From Myxococcus xanthus (GTDB taxonomy: Bacteria; Myxococcota; Myxococcia; Myxococcales; Myxococcaceae): 38,248 nucleotides of DNA. The position numbers and the translations under genes are program-made. The notes under the pieces were generated by a model. That model did no database searches. It saw nothing but the letters and a program-made list of their open reading frames with translations, and was not told the origin of the DNA. Shown one piece after another: positions 18,056-26,204 of the stretch; within the stretch, counting starts at the first letter, position 1, and each line of letters opens with the position of its first letter. The stretch spans positions 1-38,248 of the forward strand of contig NZ_JABFNS010000090.1 of NCBI RefSeq assembly GCF_013116825.1, in the 5' to 3' direction.

Positions 18056-18314
18056 CGAGGTCGCATGCATTCCAGAAAGAATGCCAGCCACCTGCCTGCA
18101 ATTCTTACACGCCCGCGTTGCCGCGTTCCGTCCTCGGCGTCAGCGCCTCCTGCCATTGTGTGCCCATCTGGCTGGGAGTTCCGGACAAGAACAAGTCCCC
18201 CGGGCCATCCTCCCGCCACTTCCAAGACATTCCCAGACAACGCCATTCGACATCCGGGCGCCCTTGGGGGCATACGTATCAACCTCCAAGAATAACAACA
18301 AACAAGAGAACAAC
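18056..18314. other. Non-coding stretch upstream of the sigma-54 promoter candidate
   Basis: About 260 bases with no convincing gene; the short open frames here lack the GC3 bias of neighbours. The last 30 bases before the promoter are rich in A (runs of AACAA), unusual for this genome. If the promoter is real, sites for an enhancer-binding protein would be expected here. No clear dyad was found by eye. Confidence 0.5.
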
Positions 18315-18330
18315 TGGCACATCGACTGCA
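18315..18330 (+). promoter_or_regulatory. Sigma-54 (-24/-12) promoter candidate
   Basis: TGGCACATCGACTGCA matches the consensus TGGCAC-N5-TTGCA except for C in place of the first T of the -12 box, with the required GG-N10-GC spacing. Predicted start of transcription is near 18341, about 33 bases before the chosen ATG at 18374 and upstream of its GAGGAGG ribosome site. Sigma-54 promoters are common in myxobacterial developmental genes; activator identity is unknown. Confidence 0.65.
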
Positions 18331-18373
18331 GCCGTCCCTTGTCCCCCCAGTAATGACGGACGAGGAGGCCCCC

Positions 18374-20023
18374 ATGAGGGATAGGAAGTGGCTCGGGCTC
18401 CTGTTCATCGGCGCCGTCTGGGCCTCGAGCGCATGGGCCAACGACTTCCGAGCCGAGAAGCTCGTGAACGGGCTCAAGCAATACACGGTCGACACCTACC
18501 CGGAGACGCTGCGCTTCACGTTCACCGTCACCAACATCGACCCGACGCTCCCCTCCGAGCTGCTCTCCGCGACCGCGCCGCTGCTGAAGTCCTGCACGCT
18601 CTTGCCCTCGTCACCCCTCGTGGTTCCAGCGGGAAGCCACGTCACCTATCAGTGCGAAATCGAGCTGGAGAGCTACGACGCGTGTCTCACATTGGGGATA
18701 CACGATGCGAACCCCGTGACGCCCAACCACGAGGTCTCCTTCACCAGCACCTTCAGCATCGGCTGGGACGCAGGCGCCAGCCAGGCGGGGACCAACGTGC
18801 TCTGCCTTCCGCAGCCCAACCTGTTCTGTGACGACACCGTCTACCTCTCCACGGCCTCGCGCTCTCCGGAAGGACGGCCCGCGCCCCCCTCACGGCTCTA
18901 CATCTTCGACCCCGCCACCGGCACGCTGACGCTGCAGGGCGAAGCCGCGCTTCCCTACAACGCGCTGGCGTTCAACCACTACGACGACATCCTGTACGCC
19001 ATCGCCTCGGACGGCGTCAGCGCGCCCCGCTTCATCCGCGTCGACGCCACCGGCTCTTCGAGCATCATCGCCCCGCTGGACACCACGGCACCTCGCTCGG
19101 CCATCTGGACCGCGGGAGCCGTTCTCAAGGATGGCTCCTACGTCGGCTTCGAGCACAGCACCCATCGCCTCATCCGCATCAACCCCAGCACCGGAGGAAC
19201 GCTCTCCGAGCAAGTGGTGACCGTCCCGGGAGATTTCCAGATGGCGGACTTCGCGACGAATCCCCGGGACGGCCAGCTCTACGCCTTCAACAACGCCACC
19301 CAGCGGCTGACCCGCATCGACCCGCTCACGGGCGTGGCCACCGACCATCCCGAGCCCGCGCGGATTGACGGCAGGTCCGCGGAGAACCCCGTCATGAGCG
19401 CCGCCGTCTTCACACGCGACGGCGAGTTCTTCCTCTACGGAGCCAGCGGCCCCGACACCCGCAGGGTCAGCGGCTTCCATGCCGTGGACGTGACGACGGG
19501 AAACCTGACCCGCCTCCTCACGCGGCCGGTCCCCCAGCTCGCGAACGGCGCGATGTGTGGCGTCTACTCCTGGGGCTCGCCTCGTCCGCAGCCGACGACC
19601 CGGGACCGCGGATTCTTCGGCGCCAGCGAGAGCGCCCTCCTGGAGTGCCTGGCATACGGCCCCATCGCCCTCGGCGCTCTCGGCGAAGTCTCTACCCTCC
19701 CAGGCGCCCTGGGCATCCTGTGGGCCAACCCCGCCATCGCCTCGAACAACGCGCGCCGCTCGGCCCTGGAGTCCTTGAAGGTCCGGACGGCGCGCGAAGC
19801 GCTGACGGCGGTCTGCAACGAGCGCGTCTTCAACACGCGCGCGCCTCCCCTGTCCGCGCTGGAGCATCCGGCCTCGCTCGACCCCGGCCGGATGGAAGAG
19901 CTGCGTCAACGGCTGGAGCGGCACAACCACTCTGGCAAGCGGACCGCCATCCCGCTGCGAAAACGAATCTTCGCGGTGGACCCGCTGCGAGCCATGGAGC
20001 GCGCCGAGGAACCTCGGTTCTGA
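18374..20023 (+). CDS. Secreted protein with DUF6923-like propeller domain, function unknown
   Basis: A 549-aa protein with a clear signal peptide (MRDRKWLGLLFIGAVWASSAWA, cleavage expected before NDF). Residues about 23-145 look like a beta-sandwich (TLRFTFTVTNIDPTLP; several Cys). About 150-400 resembles DUF6923, a propeller-like domain of repeated blocks (RLYIFDPATGTLT, LAFNHYDDILYAIA, LIRINPSTGG, GQLYAFNNATQRLTRIDP). The C-terminal part, about 405-500, is a separate conserved-looking segment beginning TRDRGFFGASESALLECLAYG. The ATG at 18374 is preferred to one 7 codons upstream because GAGGAGG precedes it and the signal peptide then starts correctly. It is probably transcribed from the sigma-54 candidate and coupled to the lipoprotein gene 14 bases downstream. 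No enzymatic motif is seen; the domain label is from memory. Confidence 0.85.
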   Translation: MRDRKWLGLLFIGAVWASSAWANDFRAEKLVNGLKQYTVDTYPETLRFTFTVTNIDPTLPSELLSATAPLLKSCTLLPSSPLVVPAGSHVTYQCEIELESYDACLTLGIHDANPVTPNHEVSFTSTFSIGWDAGASQAGTNVLCLPQPNLFCDDTVYLSTASRSPEGRPAPPSRLYIFDPATGTLTLQGEAALPYNALAFNHYDDILYAIASDGVSAPRFIRVDATGSSSIIAPLDTTAPRSAIWTAGAVLKDGSYVGFEHSTHRLIRINPSTGGTLSEQVVTVPGDFQMADFATNPRDGQLYAFNNATQRLTRIDPLTGVATDHPEPARIDGRSAENPVMSAAVFTRDGEFFLYGASGPDTRRVSGFHAVDVTTGNLTRLLTRPVPQLANGAMCGVYSWGSPRPQPTTRDRGFFGASESALLECLAYGPIALGALGEVSTLPGALGILWANPAIASNNARRSALESLKVRTAREALTAVCNERVFNTRAPPLSALEHPASLDPGRMEELRQRLERHNHSGKRTAIPLRKRIFAVDPLRAMERAEEPRF

Positions 20024-20037
20024 GAGGGAGCGTGGTC

Positions 20038-20568
20038 GTGAAGATTCCATCCCAATCCAGGTGGATTCCGGGCCTGCTCGTGGCGCTGGGAACAAGTGCC
20101 TGCGATAGCAGTGAAGACGATTTGATGCGGGCGCTGGGAGACCCCGTGCTGGACGCCTTCGAAATCCGCCTTCGAGGCCAGGACGCGGCCCAGTACGAGA
20201 AGGTCCTGCTGGGCATGGGACAGGTCGAGGTCACGTCCTTCGGCGAGCCCGTCCGCTTCGAGCCCTCGCCCAACGCACGTGCCATGGACCTGTCGGACAC
20301 GGACCACGCCCACCTCCTGGGGCGCTTCTTCCTGCCCAGGTACGTGAAGCAGGTGGACATCACCGTGCGCCTGGACGACGTGGGAGCGTTCAAGGAAGAC
20401 AGCCTGGCGGGCCTCGTCAACGCCCAAGCCGGAACCATCCAGTTCTCAACCACGCGCGGCGCCCTGGAGCAGCGCTCACGCGTCGTCATCCACCTGCACC
20501 TGAAGGACAGCCTCTTCGACGGCAGGGGCGGAAAGACGCTCCTGCCAGCGACTTACATCGCCCACTGA
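20038..20568 (+). CDS. Small predicted lipoprotein, function unknown
   Basis: A 176-aa protein with a type II signal-like N terminus: basic lead, hydrophobic WIPGLLVALG and TSAC, giving a candidate lipidated Cys22 followed by Asp. The mature part is predicted beta-rich (FEIRLRGQDAAQYEKVLLGM, VKQVDITVRLDDVGAF, RVVIHLHLKDSLFDG). It faintly recalls DUF4382-type envelope proteins, but this is not firm. The GTG at 20038 is chosen because GGGAG lies 7 bases before it; a GTG two codons earlier is too close to that site. It follows the secreted protein by 14 bases, so the two are very likely one operon and may work together at the envelope. A much longer in-frame opening upstream overlaps the previous gene and is not coding. 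Confidence 0.78.
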   Translation: MKIPSQSRWIPGLLVALGTSACDSSEDDLMRALGDPVLDAFEIRLRGQDAAQYEKVLLGMGQVEVTSFGEPVRFEPSPNARAMDLSDTDHAHLLGRFFLPRYVKQVDITVRLDDVGAFKEDSLAGLVNAQAGTIQFSTTRGALEQRSRVVIHLHLKDSLFDGRGGKTLLPATYIAH

Positions 20569-20630
20569 ATGTCCTGGCACCCCGAGGGCCGTCTGGCTTC
20601 CTCCTGCGCGCGAGCCCGCGCCCTGCCAGA

Positions 20631-21236
20631 ATGCGCGCCATGAAGACCCCGGGGAAACAGGTGGTACTCGTCCGGCACGGAGAGACGGAGTGGAGCCGCG
20701 CCGGTCGGCACACAGGGCGGACGGACATTCCACTCCTGGGCTCCGGAAGGGAGATGGGCCGCCTGCTCGGCGCGCCGCTGAAGGCCTGGCGCTTCGACGC
20801 CGTCTACACCAGCCCACTGAGCCGCGCGGCGGACACCTGCGCCCTGGCCGGCTACGGGGACTATGCCCAGCCGCGCGAGGACCTCATGGAGTGGGACTAC
20901 GGCGACTACGAGGGGCGCACCGGCGCGGAGATTCGCGCCGAGCGGCCCGACTGGAGCATCTGGACGAACGGCGTCCCCAACGGGGAGACCGTGGCGCAGG
21001 TGGCCACTCGCGCGGACAGCGTCATCTCCGACGCACTCCGGACGGACGGGGACGTGCTCATCTTCGCCCATGGGCACCTGCTTCGCGTGCTCGCGGCGCG
21101 GTGGCTGGGCCTGCCCCCGTGGGAAGGCCGCCTCTTCCTGCTGAGCACCGCGTCCATCAGCGTGCTCGGCCATGACGGCGACAGGCGCCGCCCGGCCATC
21201 GTGTCGTGGAACGACACCACGCACCTGCGCGCGTAG
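20631..21236 (+). CDS. Histidine phosphatase (phosphoglycerate mutase-like) family protein
   Basis: A 201-aa cytoplasmic member of the branch-1 histidine phosphatase superfamily. VVLVRHGETEWS carries the phospho-acceptor His16, YTSPLSRAADTC the second arginine, DLMEWDYGDYEGRT the acid residue, and IFAHGHLLRVLAARWLG the second histidine, so the active site is complete. The small size and absence of insertions fit a phosphatase more than a glycolytic mutase; the substrate is unknown. Start is either ATG at 20631 or ATG at 20640 (MKTPGK); no ribosome site decides. Its stop abuts the trpG stop with no bases between. Confidence 0.92.
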   Translation: MRAMKTPGKQVVLVRHGETEWSRAGRHTGRTDIPLLGSGREMGRLLGAPLKAWRFDAVYTSPLSRAADTCALAGYGDYAQPREDLMEWDYGDYEGRTGAEIRAERPDWSIWTNGVPNGETVAQVATRADSVISDALRTDGDVLIFAHGHLLRVLAARWLGLPPWEGRLFLLSTASISVLGHDGDRRRPAIVSWNDTTHLRA

Positions 21237-21800
21237 CTACAGCCGTCCCTCCAGGAAGTTGCGCACCAGCGCGGGGCCCTCGGGTGTGAGCACGCTCTCC
21301 GGATGGAACTGCACGCCCACCACGGGCCGCTCGCGATGGCGCAGCGCCATGATGAGGCCATCCTGGCTCCACGCGGTGGCCTCCAGTTCGGCGGGCAGTG
21401 ACGGCGCCTCCACGATGAGCGAGTGGTAGCGCGCCGCCGCGAAGCCCTCGCTAAGCCCGGCGAAGAGCCCCGTGCCGCCATGCCGGATGTGCGCCGCCTT
21501 GCCGTGCACCGGCTCTGGCGCGCGCACCACCTTGCCGCCGAAGGCCGCGCCAATGGACTGGTGCCCCAGGCACACGCCCAGCACCGGCACGCGTGACTGG
21601 GCAATCGCCGCCACGCTGACGCCCGCCTCGTGCGGAGTGCAGGGCCCCGGCGAAATCACCAGGTGGGACGCGCCCGAGGCCGCCACGCCTTCGGCATCCA
21701 GGCCGTCGTTGCGCACCACCTTCACCTCGGCCCCCAGCGTGTACAGGAGCTGCACGAGGTTGAAGGTGAAGGAGTCGTAGTTGTCGATGACCAGAATCAC
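21237..21800 (-). CDS. trpG: Anthranilate synthase glutamine amidotransferase subunit
   Basis: Class I glutamine amidotransferase that delivers ammonia to TrpE. The 187-aa protein opens MILVIDNYDSFTFNLVQLL, has SPGPCTP, the nucleophile elbow GVCLGHQ (Cys77) and VGVQFHPES with the His-Glu pair. The GTG at 21800 is the start: it gives the canonical N terminus and overlaps the trpE stop as GTGA, while upstream in-frame codons are shadow of trpE. With no separate pabA visible here, it might also serve p-aminobenzoate synthesis, as in some bacteria; that is only a possibility. Confidence 0.96.
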   Translation of the reverse strand: MILVIDNYDSFTFNLVQLLYTLGAEVKVVRNDGLDAEGVAASGASHLVISPGPCTPHEAGVSVAAIAQSRVPVLGVCLGHQSIGAAFGGKVVRAPEPVHGKAAHIRHGGTGLFAGLSEGFAAARYHSLIVEAPSLPAELEATAWSQDGLIMALRHRERPVVGVQFHPESVLTPEGPALVRNFLEGRL

Positions 21801-23290
21801 CGGCCACCTCCCTCGCGCGCCAGCCGCAGCGCGGCGGCCATGGCGCCCGCCTTGGCTTCCGTCTCGTCCGCTTCCTTCGACGGCACCGAGTCCGCGACCA
21901 CTCCCGCGCCCGAGGTCCACATCGTCCGGTCTCCGTCCACGAAGAAGGTGCGCAGCGCGATCGCCACGTCCAGCGTGCCGCAGAAGGACAGGTAGCCCAC
22001 CGCGCCCGAGTAGGGCCCGCGCCGCTGGACCTCCAACTCGTCGATGATTTGCATCGCGCGAATCTTGGGCGCGCCCGACACCGTGCCCGCGGGGAAGGTG
22101 CTGGCCAGCGCGTCCAGCGCGTCGTACTTCGCGTCGAGCTTGCCGCGCACCTGCGACACGATGTGCATCACGTGGCTGTAGCGCTCGATGAGCATCATGT
22201 CCTCGACGCGCACCGAGCCAGGCGCCGCCACGCGGCCCACGTCGTTGCGCCCCAGGTCCACCAGCATGATGTGCTCGGCGCGCTCCTTCTCGTCCGCGAG
22301 CAGCTCCTTCTCCAAGGCCAGGTCCTCGGCCTCGGACGCACCACGGCGCCGGGTGCCGGCGATGGGCCGCACCACGACGTCCCCGTCGCGCACCTGCACC
22401 AGCAACTCCGGCGACGCGCCCACCAGCGCGCGGGCCTCGCCCAGCTCCACGAGGAAGAGGTACGGCGATGGATTCACCCGCCGCAGCGCGCGGTAGAGCG
22501 ACAGCGGCGGCGGCGCGCCCCGGGATTCGAAGCGGCGCGCGAGCACGACCTGGAAGATGTCTCCGGCGCGGATGTACTCCTGCGCCTGCGCCACCGCCGA
22601 CTCATACCCCGCGCGGTCCCAACACGCGGTAGGCGCCACGTCCCCACGCATGCGCGGCGTGGGCGCATAGGCCTCCGGAGGCAGCGGCTTCAGCAGCCGG
22701 TCCGCCATGGCCTGCGCGCGCGCCTCCGCGTCCTTCAGCGCGGCGGCCACGCTGCCGTGCAGCGACGGCCGGGCAATGGCGGTGGCCTTGAGCGTCCCGG
22801 TGCGGGTGTCGTGCGTGACGAAGTCCTCGCACACCAGCCATTCCGAGTCCGGGAAGGAGATGTCGCTGGGGTGCCGGTCCGGCACCGTGGGCTCCAGCCA
22901 CGAGAAGCAGTTGTAGCCCATGTACCCCACGAGCCCGCCCAGGAAGGGCGCCTCACCGGGAAGCCGGGCCACGGCCAGCTCGCGCCAGAGCTGGCGCAGC
23001 ACGTCCAGGGGCTTGCCATCCCGGCGCTCCTCGCGTGAGCCGCGCCACAAGGTGGCACCGTTCCGGTCCAACCGCACGCGGCCCGCGGGCTCCGCGCCGA
23101 TGTGACTGTAGCGGCCGAACTGCTCGCCGCCGTAGCACGACTCGAGGATGAAGCCACGCGAACCACCGCCCAGCTTCAGATAGGCCGACAGCGGCGTATC
23201 GAGGTCCGCCGGCAACTCCACCGACACCGGCACCGCCTCACCCTGCTCCGCGCGCTGCCGATAGGCTGACTTCCGCTCCTGTGCATCCAT
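21797..23290 (-). CDS. trpE: Anthranilate synthase component I
   Basis: Converts chorismate to anthranilate with TrpG, the committed step to tryptophan. The 497-aa protein has an N-terminal domain with GFILESCYGG (the LLES-type motif involved in Trp feedback inhibition) and FLGGLVGYMGYNC, then the chorismate-binding domain: AGDIFQVVLARRF, PSPYLFLVELG, PIAGTRRRG, HIMLVDLGRNDVGRV, FPAGTVSGAPK, GPYSGAVGY, and GAGVVADS near the end. All core blocks are present. The ATG at 23290 (MDAQERK) is taken as start; a GTG 7 codons upstream is possible, and neither has a strong ribosome site. trpEG forms its own unit on the opposite strand, 8 kb from the rest of the pathway genes. Confidence 0.96.
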   Translation of the reverse strand: MDAQERKSAYRQRAEQGEAVPVSVELPADLDTPLSAYLKLGGGSRGFILESCYGGEQFGRYSHIGAEPAGRVRLDRNGATLWRGSREERRDGKPLDVLRQLWRELAVARLPGEAPFLGGLVGYMGYNCFSWLEPTVPDRHPSDISFPDSEWLVCEDFVTHDTRTGTLKATAIARPSLHGSVAAALKDAEARAQAMADRLLKPLPPEAYAPTPRMRGDVAPTACWDRAGYESAVAQAQEYIRAGDIFQVVLARRFESRGAPPPLSLYRALRRVNPSPYLFLVELGEARALVGASPELLVQVRDGDVVVRPIAGTRRRGASEAEDLALEKELLADEKERAEHIMLVDLGRNDVGRVAAPGSVRVEDMMLIERYSHVMHIVSQVRGKLDAKYDALDALASTFPAGTVSGAPKIRAMQIIDELEVQRRGPYSGAVGYLSFCGTLDVAIALRTFFVDGDRTMWTSGAGVVADSVPSKEADETEAKAGAMAAALRLAREGGGR

Positions 23291-23311
23291 CGTCTTTGAC
23301 TCACGTCCCAC

Positions 23312-23618
23312 CGCGCATCACGGCAGGGGGAATGGGGTGGCCCGCCTCGACTCCGATGAAGCGCTTCACTGGCGACGTTGTGGATTCGCGGACAGCAGCA
23401 GGACGGGCGCCATCCCTGGGTTATCCCCCGTCCGGGGGAGTCCTCCAAGCGGTCCGGCATTCCCCTCCCCCCAGCTCGCAAGCCCCCGGGCCAGCGGGTG
23501 CCCGGGGAGCAGCCCGGGGAGCTCCCGCCGGTGAGGCGGCGTCCGCCCCCGGGTGGTCCGGCTCCAACCCCCTGGCTATCTGAATGGGACTTTGAGTGCC
23601 GCTCCTTCCGCTCCATTG
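23312..23618. other. Divergent intergenic region between trpE and the repair cluster
   Basis: About 300 bases with promoters expected for both directions. Two GC-rich hairpins are visible: TCCCCC-GTCC-GGGGGA (23425-23440) and CCCCGGGC, 8-base loop, GCCCGGGG (23484-23507). No leader peptide with tandem Trp codons was found on the trpE side. The open frame extending the exonuclease upstream to 23553 lacks family sequence. Confidence 0.5.
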
Positions 23619-24605
23619 ATGACGGTGACGCCTCAGGGGCTCTACTGCGTTCCCGGCGGCTTCCACGTCGACCCCTGGCGTCCGGTGGACCGGGCGCTCA
23701 TCACCCACGCGCATGGTGACCACGCACGCAGCGGCAGCCACCGCTACCTGGGCGCCCGGGCGGGCAAGGGACTGCTCCACCGGAGATTGGGCGCGGACGC
23801 CACCATCGACACGCTCGACTACGGCGAACGGCTGCGCATCAACGGAGTCACCGTCAGCTTCCATCCCGCGGGCCACGTGCTGGGCAGCGCGCAGCTGCGC
23901 GTGGAGCACGGCGGTGAGACCTGGGTCGTGTCCGGTGACTACAAGCGCGCGCCGGACCCCACGTGCGCGCCCTTCGAGGTCATCCCCTGCCACACCTTCA
24001 TCACCGAGGCGACGTTCGGCTTGCCCATCTTCCGCTGGGAGGCGACGGAGCAGGTGGCCGAGGACATCCTGCGTTGGTGGGATGCCAACCGCGCGCTGGG
24101 CCGCGCGGCGGTGCTGTTCTGCTACGCGCTGGGCAAGGCGCAGCGGCTGCTCGCGGAGCTGGCGAAGCTGACCGACCGCACCGTGTTCATCCACGGCGCC
24201 TTGCACGCCCTGTTGGACGCATACCGGGACGCGGGCGTCCACATGCTGCCCACGCAGCCGGTGTCCCAGGTGGAGAAGGGCACCTCGTTCGCGGGAGCCC
24301 TGGTGCTGGCCCCACCGAGCGCGAGCAGCACCACGTGGATGCGCCGCTTCGGTGAGCACGAAACCGGCTTCGCGTCCGGCTGGATGCGCGTTCGAGGCAA
24401 CCGCCGCCGCCGGGGCTTCGACCGCGGCTTCGTGCTGTCGGACCACGCGGACTGGCCGGACCTGCTGCGCACGGTGGAGGACACCCGGGCGGAGCGCGTG
24501 CTGGTGACGCACGGCTACGCCGAGCCGCTGGCCCACTACCTGCACGAGCAGGGCGTGGACGCCGCGCCCCTGGCCACGCCCTTCGAAGGCGAAGCGGAGG
24601 ACTGA
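23619..24605 (+). CDS. Ligase-associated DNA exonuclease (metallo-beta-lactamase fold)
   Basis: Predicted 328-aa nuclease of the MBL/beta-CASP superfamily, the group named ligase-associated DNA exonuclease and related to mRNA 3'-end processing factors and SNM1. The metal-binding motif HAHGDHA (His30, His32, Asp34, His35) is near the N terminus, followed by HPAGHVLGSAQL, VSGDYKR and later LSDHADW, matching MBL motifs 2-4. It is the first gene of a repair operon and ends 3 bases before the ligase. The ATG at 23619 fits the family start; its ribosome site is weak. Role inferred: trimming DNA ends before ligation. Confidence 0.92.
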   Translation: MTVTPQGLYCVPGGFHVDPWRPVDRALITHAHGDHARSGSHRYLGARAGKGLLHRRLGADATIDTLDYGERLRINGVTVSFHPAGHVLGSAQLRVEHGGETWVVSGDYKRAPDPTCAPFEVIPCHTFITEATFGLPIFRWEATEQVAEDILRWWDANRALGRAAVLFCYALGKAQRLLAELAKLTDRTVFIHGALHALLDAYRDAGVHMLPTQPVSQVEKGTSFAGALVLAPPSASSTTWMRRFGEHETGFASGWMRVRGNRRRRGFDRGFVLSDHADWPDLLRTVEDTRAERVLVTHGYAEPLAHYLHEQGVDAAPLATPFEGEAED

Positions 24606-24608
24606 CGC

Positions 24609-26204
24609 GTGCGGCGACTGGCGGACCTCTACGAAACGCTGGACCAGACCACGTCCACCAACGCCAAGGTGGAAGCGCTCGCGCGCTACTTCAAGGAAGC
24701 GCCCCTGGAGGACGCGGCGTGGGCGCTCTACTTCCTCACGGGGCAGAAGCTGAAGCGGCTGATTCCCACGAAGCTGCTGGTGGGGTGGACGCAGGAGCTG
24801 ACCAGCATCCCCGGCTGGCTCTTCGAGGAGGTCTACGCCTCCGTGGGTGACCTGGCGGAGGTGATTGCCCTGCTGCTGGACGCCCGTGAGCGCCCGGCGC
24901 GGACCGAGGAGCTGCCCCTGTCCGTCTGGCTGGAGCAACGCCTGTTGCCGCTGCGTCAGCTGGACGCCGCCGGGCAACGCGAGCAGGTGGTGTCCTGGTG
25001 GCACGCCATGCCCCGGCGTGAGTTGTTCCTGCTCAACAAGATGCTCACCGGTGAACTGCGGGTGGGCGTGTCCTCCACGCTGGTGGTCCGCGCGGTGGCG
25101 CAGGTGGCGGGACTGCCCGCGCCCAGCGTGGCGCACCGGCTGATGGGGACGTGGACGCCCTCGCCCACCTTCTTCCGGCAGCTCGTGTCCCAGGACGTGT
25201 CGGACAGCGACAGCTCCCGGCCCTACCCCTTCTATCTCGCGTCACCGCTGGAGCAGCCACCAGGGGACCTGGGCGACCGGGCGGAATGGCAGGTGGAGTG
25301 GAAGTGGGATGGCATCCGGGGCCAGCTCATCCGCCGCAAGGGCAGCGTGCACCTGTGGAGTCGCGGCGAAGAGCTCATCACCGAGCGCTTCCCCGAAATC
25401 GCGGATGCCGCCGCCGCGCTCCCCGAGGGCACGGTGCTGGACGGCGAGGTGCTGGCCTACGCGGACTGGAGGCCCCTTCCCTTCGCCCTGCTCCAGCGGC
25501 GCATCGGCCGGCAGAAACTGACGCCCAAGGTGCTGGCCGAAGCGCCCGCGGCCTACATCGCCTACGACATGCTGGAGCTGGGAGGCGAGGACCTCCGGAG
25601 CCAGCCGCTGCGCGAACGGCGCGCGAAGCTGGAGGCGCTGTTGGAAGACGTGCCTCGGCTTCCCGTCTCCCCCGTCGTGCAAGCGGCGACCTGGGAGGAC
25701 CTGGCCACCGCGCGGGGCGAAGCGCGAGCGCGCAACGTCGAGGGCTTCATGCTCAAGCGCCTGGAGTCGCCGTACCTCACCGGGCGCAAGCGGGGCGACT
25801 GGTGGAAGTGGAAGATTGACCCGTTCACGGTGGACGCGGTGTTGCTGTACGCGCATCCGGGCCACGGCCGGCGCTCGTCGCTGTACACCGACTACACCTT
25901 CGCGGTGTGGAACGGCACGGAGCTCCAGCCCGTGACGAAGGCATACTCCGGTCTGACGGACGCGGAGATTGGCCGGCTGGACCGGTGGATTCGCGCGCAC
26001 ACGCGGGAGAAGTACGGCCCCGTGCGCTCGGTGGAGCCTGAACAGGTCTTCGAACTGCACTTCGAGGGCATCCAGTCCTCGCCGCGTCACAAGTCGGGCG
26101 TCGCGCTGCGCTTCCCCCGAATCGCCCGCTGGCGGACGGACAAGAAGCCGCAGGACGCGGACACGCTGGACTCACTCAAGGAGCTGCTCCATGCCAGCGG
26201 GTAG
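24609..26204 (+). CDS. Ligase-associated ATP-dependent DNA ligase
   Basis: Seals DNA breaks using ATP. The 531-aa protein has an N-terminal DNA-binding domain (about 1-200; LLNKMLTGELRVGVS), then the nucleotidyltransferase domain: motif I EWKWDGIRGQ with adenylated Lys232, motif III LDGEVLAY, motif IV EGFMLKR, motif V RKRGDWWKWK, followed by an OB-fold domain (VDAVLLYAHPGHG, ELHFEGIQSS). This is the LigB-like ATP ligase of the four-gene ligase-associated cluster, not LigD. The start is GTG at 24609, just after the exonuclease stop. The last 14 bases overlap the helicase gene. Confidence 0.95.
   Translation: MRRLADLYETLDQTTSTNAKVEALARYFKEAPLEDAAWALYFLTGQKLKRLIPTKLLVGWTQELTSIPGWLFEEVYASVGDLAEVIALLLDARERPARTEELPLSVWLEQRLLPLRQLDAAGQREQVVSWWHAMPRRELFLLNKMLTGELRVGVSSTLVVRAVAQVAGLPAPSVAHRLMGTWTPSPTFFRQLVSQDVSDSDSSRPYPFYLASPLEQPPGDLGDRAEWQVEWKWDGIRGQLIRRKGSVHLWSRGEELITERFPEIADAAAALPEGTVLDGEVLAYADWRPLPFALLQRRIGRQKLTPKVLAEAPAAYIAYDMLELGGEDLRSQPLRERRAKLEALLEDVPRLPVSPVVQAATWEDLATARGEARARNVEGFMLKRLESPYLTGRKRGDWWKWKIDPFTVDAVLLYAHPGHGRRSSLYTDYTFAVWNGTELQPVTKAYSGLTDAEIGRLDRWIRAHTREKYGPVRSVEPEQVFELHFEGIQSSPRHKSGVALRFPRIARWRTDKKPQDADTLDSLKELLHASG

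Noticed and set aside
17997-18350. Short plus-strand open frames of 80-90 codons before the secreted protein
   Set aside because: They cross the terminator and sigma-54 candidate, lack GC3 bias and ribosome sites, and show no family sequence.
23312-23618. Tryptophan leader peptide or attenuator upstream of trpE
   Set aside because: Candidate short minus-strand frames have no tandem Trp codons and the hairpins lack T-runs.
23421-25136. 571-codon minus-strand open frame across the exonuclease and ligase
   Set aside because: Antisense shadow of two confident genes, Gln/His/Arg/Val-rich composition, no domain.
25969-26190. Upstream extension of the helicase reading frame into the ligase gene
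   Set aside because: The extension overlaps confident ligase sequence in another frame; the ATG at 26191 has a ribosome site.
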